From assembly GCA_021204735.1 (NCBI GenBank), contig JAJPYV010000297.1, forward strand, positions 1-7,809: a stretch of DNA of 7,809 nt, given 5' to 3'. Below are positions 7,801-7,809 of the stretch, piece after piece (the first letter of the stretch is position 1; each line of letters opens with the position of its first letter). This DNA is from Prevotella sp. (GTDB lineage: Bacteria > Bacteroidota > Bacteroidia > Bacteroidales > Bacteroidaceae). The notes beneath the pieces were generated by a model. It was given only the letters and a program-made list of their open reading frames with translations. It was not told the origin of the DNA and did no database searches. The position numbers were made by a program, and so were the translations under genes.

Positions 7801-7809
7801 ATATCTAAC
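1864..7809 (-). CDS. Giant modular secreted surface protein, 5'-partial, with degenerate T9SS-type C-terminal domain
   Basis: The frame is open to the window edge, giving 1981 visible residues (numbered here from 7809). The GTG at 7764 is internal, and the true start and any signal peptide lie outside. Order of parts: beta-rich N region with YFRWYNYR (W152); YPYPMNW (515-521); a jelly-roll, carbohydrate-binding-like domain about 590-742, closing with GGDFYIDQIEAYV; segments opening with Cys at 756 (PLCSDT), 964 (YCEGQSL) and 1167 (VCFGYVTL), resembling Ig/PKD-like repeats; a Gly/Pro/Glu linker 1128-1162; an NW module with W1348, W1356 and W1362; EWTLMSLPL (W1497); a GNPF module (1675-1678) with YGAFFVAV (F1731-1732); a module with MVYTVAGDKA (Y1815) and GRYFIR (1886-1891); and a C-terminal domain about 1905-1981 ending KLKVKS. 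These modules are typical of Bacteroidetes outer-surface or type IX-secreted proteins. No membrane segment is visible. The binding target is unknown; an adhesin or glycan-binding role is inference. Confidence 0.85.
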   Translation of the reverse strand, partial: VRYNAFSLTTLSGYEVEKGETFSLIIRNVGFSGERTLGLRSISVTGDVTYNGTYPTVYEGNETANATVQHKRAKWYDIRTNKGYDESDTFGKDDDTETGMEGKVKLIDNNTLVQAAHVYVDTIYMVKGTSMTILLPSTKSANNSSISNYFRWYNYRNDNNFYCGGNTVGSSNGEDLLTPSSGYIGWRFANGYVSGTLNYQTSNINSSDTYSQTYTLRQVTFYYPTDDEFSNISSSLGQSDNGYYAVACDVSIYSDFEEVSQYGGADFGSTTDVSGNTTYWEPTLAGRMLYYIVGIDNNTGTANSTTPEQFKHYEKLFTDTSYKGGNTSDTGKNYLEEFEITFPSRRISNNTNELIALTKDAQSYGVPGETSQGSDYVFVTLINDDPDNALTLATTSLRGANRVIYFYKDSSGAQWTVPNNTTATILVTKYYNYTYYNIARYKITFKDECIPLTEVQVAGLKNITDTATCTYWWKNLTYRSPEYIKKNYERLDALNFDYSSDINAYTVLDGQSQNYPYPMNWDESSYAFYDGSDGDDVYPYNSTSGTSPAYSLHTNFSMYSLVNDYIGYSDVRTGRNNPSSPQCSTLIGKTEKNHDGYWIYVDASDRPGTLAELTLDEALCPGAEIIVSAWIKSAGYGSSTSDADAAVLFTVMGVDESGNHVPIYRQCSGQIRTTMGLTDQLDEDDLPNTVTGKGEGTNEWFQLYFTFKNVGSRYSSYTIKIDNYCSSTSGGDFYIDQIEAYVAQPTVEVTPITPLCSDTKVTEIRLDLDYETIMARYGEDVADYGKGDETSSDTKNSVDFIIIDRYKYDTYVDEHQGEEELIINAIKKSIVELSLDDDSQSEQFPTKFPTLSFYYFYGKNNEYGDETTYPYDGYFLYSENTATGVISLSADFYASLSSYTPYQIILITEVEDYSNLSEDEKIKLYADELEGSNTTCTISSYFYATATTTLHINGALADPTLTYCEGQSLHISPTFTYTDANGDTQTLEDEYFDWFFGTEDEFTSAPSQDAKYNGVTLQNALLDFRDVYKETAELADSYDTYKNDELNYDESNAVIFTEYDYNVMKYWLTKEYGETGSGSYYLVLYQQYMDIVVSSPALTLVVQPIEVDIDVEEETNDETANQVKAYAPGDQNNQGGPGEDGPGGPGEGGSGEGEGDDEEETESIEVCFGYVTLVLQANGEAPSLKLGFYNVKYPDDYTPWLRIGLGQINNTSASNTIKVNLHGAKYSSSEDVDHIGTVKDDESDVDYTQLFLIDTNDPDYQSQITEYFEEYDLPVGYISELHGEESETEDLSYMNIYFNSDFTPKEGYHYTLTVHFQEKADQDETATTNSCYGTFPMEMKIVPEYLVWQGTRADNWNDDTMWKRASNDELNKTDDDTDDNGTYNGYVPMLFSKVVMPKDSEAELYMAGFKEDKSTNMYDWSGEDNKSEAITGEPTENIMYDMMVYEDASNSNALSTERYRVNLCNELYLPVGAKLLHSELLICDTVRLDVEVPQSEWTLMSLPLNGVVSGDWYTKTSGKETEEYFKSITFNSSENNRYNPMVYQRSWNNSSAVIVNSSNGNVPSYSSTGWTSVYNDASVVYNAGDGVSIKAYLNGGSSSGDNLVFRFPKSDTKYNYSSSSTLDRTDAGKLKIAEEMVDRSKPDNDSGDVYGDNVSVVTLTPTAANEDNIGYCIVGNPFTSYMSMSKFFEANSNVLKDGYYLDKSDTGPIFGNDVFNSLGGSDYALPPYGAFFVAVDENAGSNSTVDIKFTKDMQVLSSDDVSQLKAFSIRAANSVGISSAAFAYFDNATDEYSASEDVVLLEDASWSKSGMPMVYTVAGDKAVSVNSLKSEKVIPLGVFADDDCVYTLTFVGVDNIEDPVLYDAVLDTETSLTEGFVLDMQGASYGRYFIRTAGSSTNDIQEIEDAKYSVTVYSPARNTVVVSSDTEINSVEVYSIGGAMLKRAILDGRNSCVLYDINCDVAIVKVYTKEGSHVSKLKVKS
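4368..4408 (-). repeat. In-frame 24-bp direct repeat in the Gly/Pro/Glu linker
   Basis: CTTCGCCTGGACCACCT occurs exactly at 4368-4384 and 4392-4408, a 24-base period equal to eight codons. On the coding strand it gives two GGPGE-type units (GGPGEDGP and GGPGEGGS) inside an acidic, Gly/Pro-rich linker without predicted fold, followed by a GEGEGDDEEE run. The linker separates the second and third Cys-initiated segments and is probably a flexible hinge. Changes in repeat number would stay in frame. Confidence 0.8.

Overview
The window most likely comes from a member of the Bacteroidales, possibly Prevotella-like. This is inferred from three things: modules typical of large secreted Bacteroidetes surface proteins, an AT-rich start region without a Shine-Dalgarno motif, and AT-rich heptamer repeats between genes. 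No rRNA or marker gene is present to confirm the taxon. I see no tRNA, rRNA, CRISPR array, transposase or insertion sequence.

Layout: positions 1-157 are non-coding, with a short composite repeat (21-57) and a small hairpin (104-121). A complete plus-strand gene (158-1588) encodes a 476-residue sugar isomerase-like protein of the L-fucose/L-arabinose isomerase superfamily. Two hairpins with T-rich flanks follow it (1594-1626 and 1638-1679) and lie between the two convergent genes. The intergenic stretch at about 1716-1863 is packed with degenerate CAAGCAA-based 12-mers and ACTTTT-type 7-mers. The rest of the window (1864-7809) is one minus-strand reading frame whose 5' end lies outside the window. 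It encodes at least 1981 residues of a modular, acidic, Ser/Thr/Asn/Tyr-rich protein that is probably secreted and surface-exposed.

The two genes face each other and show no sign of acting together. The isomerase should be a cytosolic carbohydrate enzyme. The giant protein carries a jelly-roll, carbohydrate-binding-like domain, Ig-like segments opening with Cys, a Gly/Pro/Glu linker, an NW-type module, a GNPF module and a degenerate type IX secretion sorting domain at its C terminus.

I found no clear new multi-gene system. The most unusual structure is the small intergenic repeat family. A 12-bp CAAGCAA unit is followed in exact register by 7-bp units, in three places on both sides of the isomerase gene. 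The last copy runs into the stop codon of the giant surface-protein gene.
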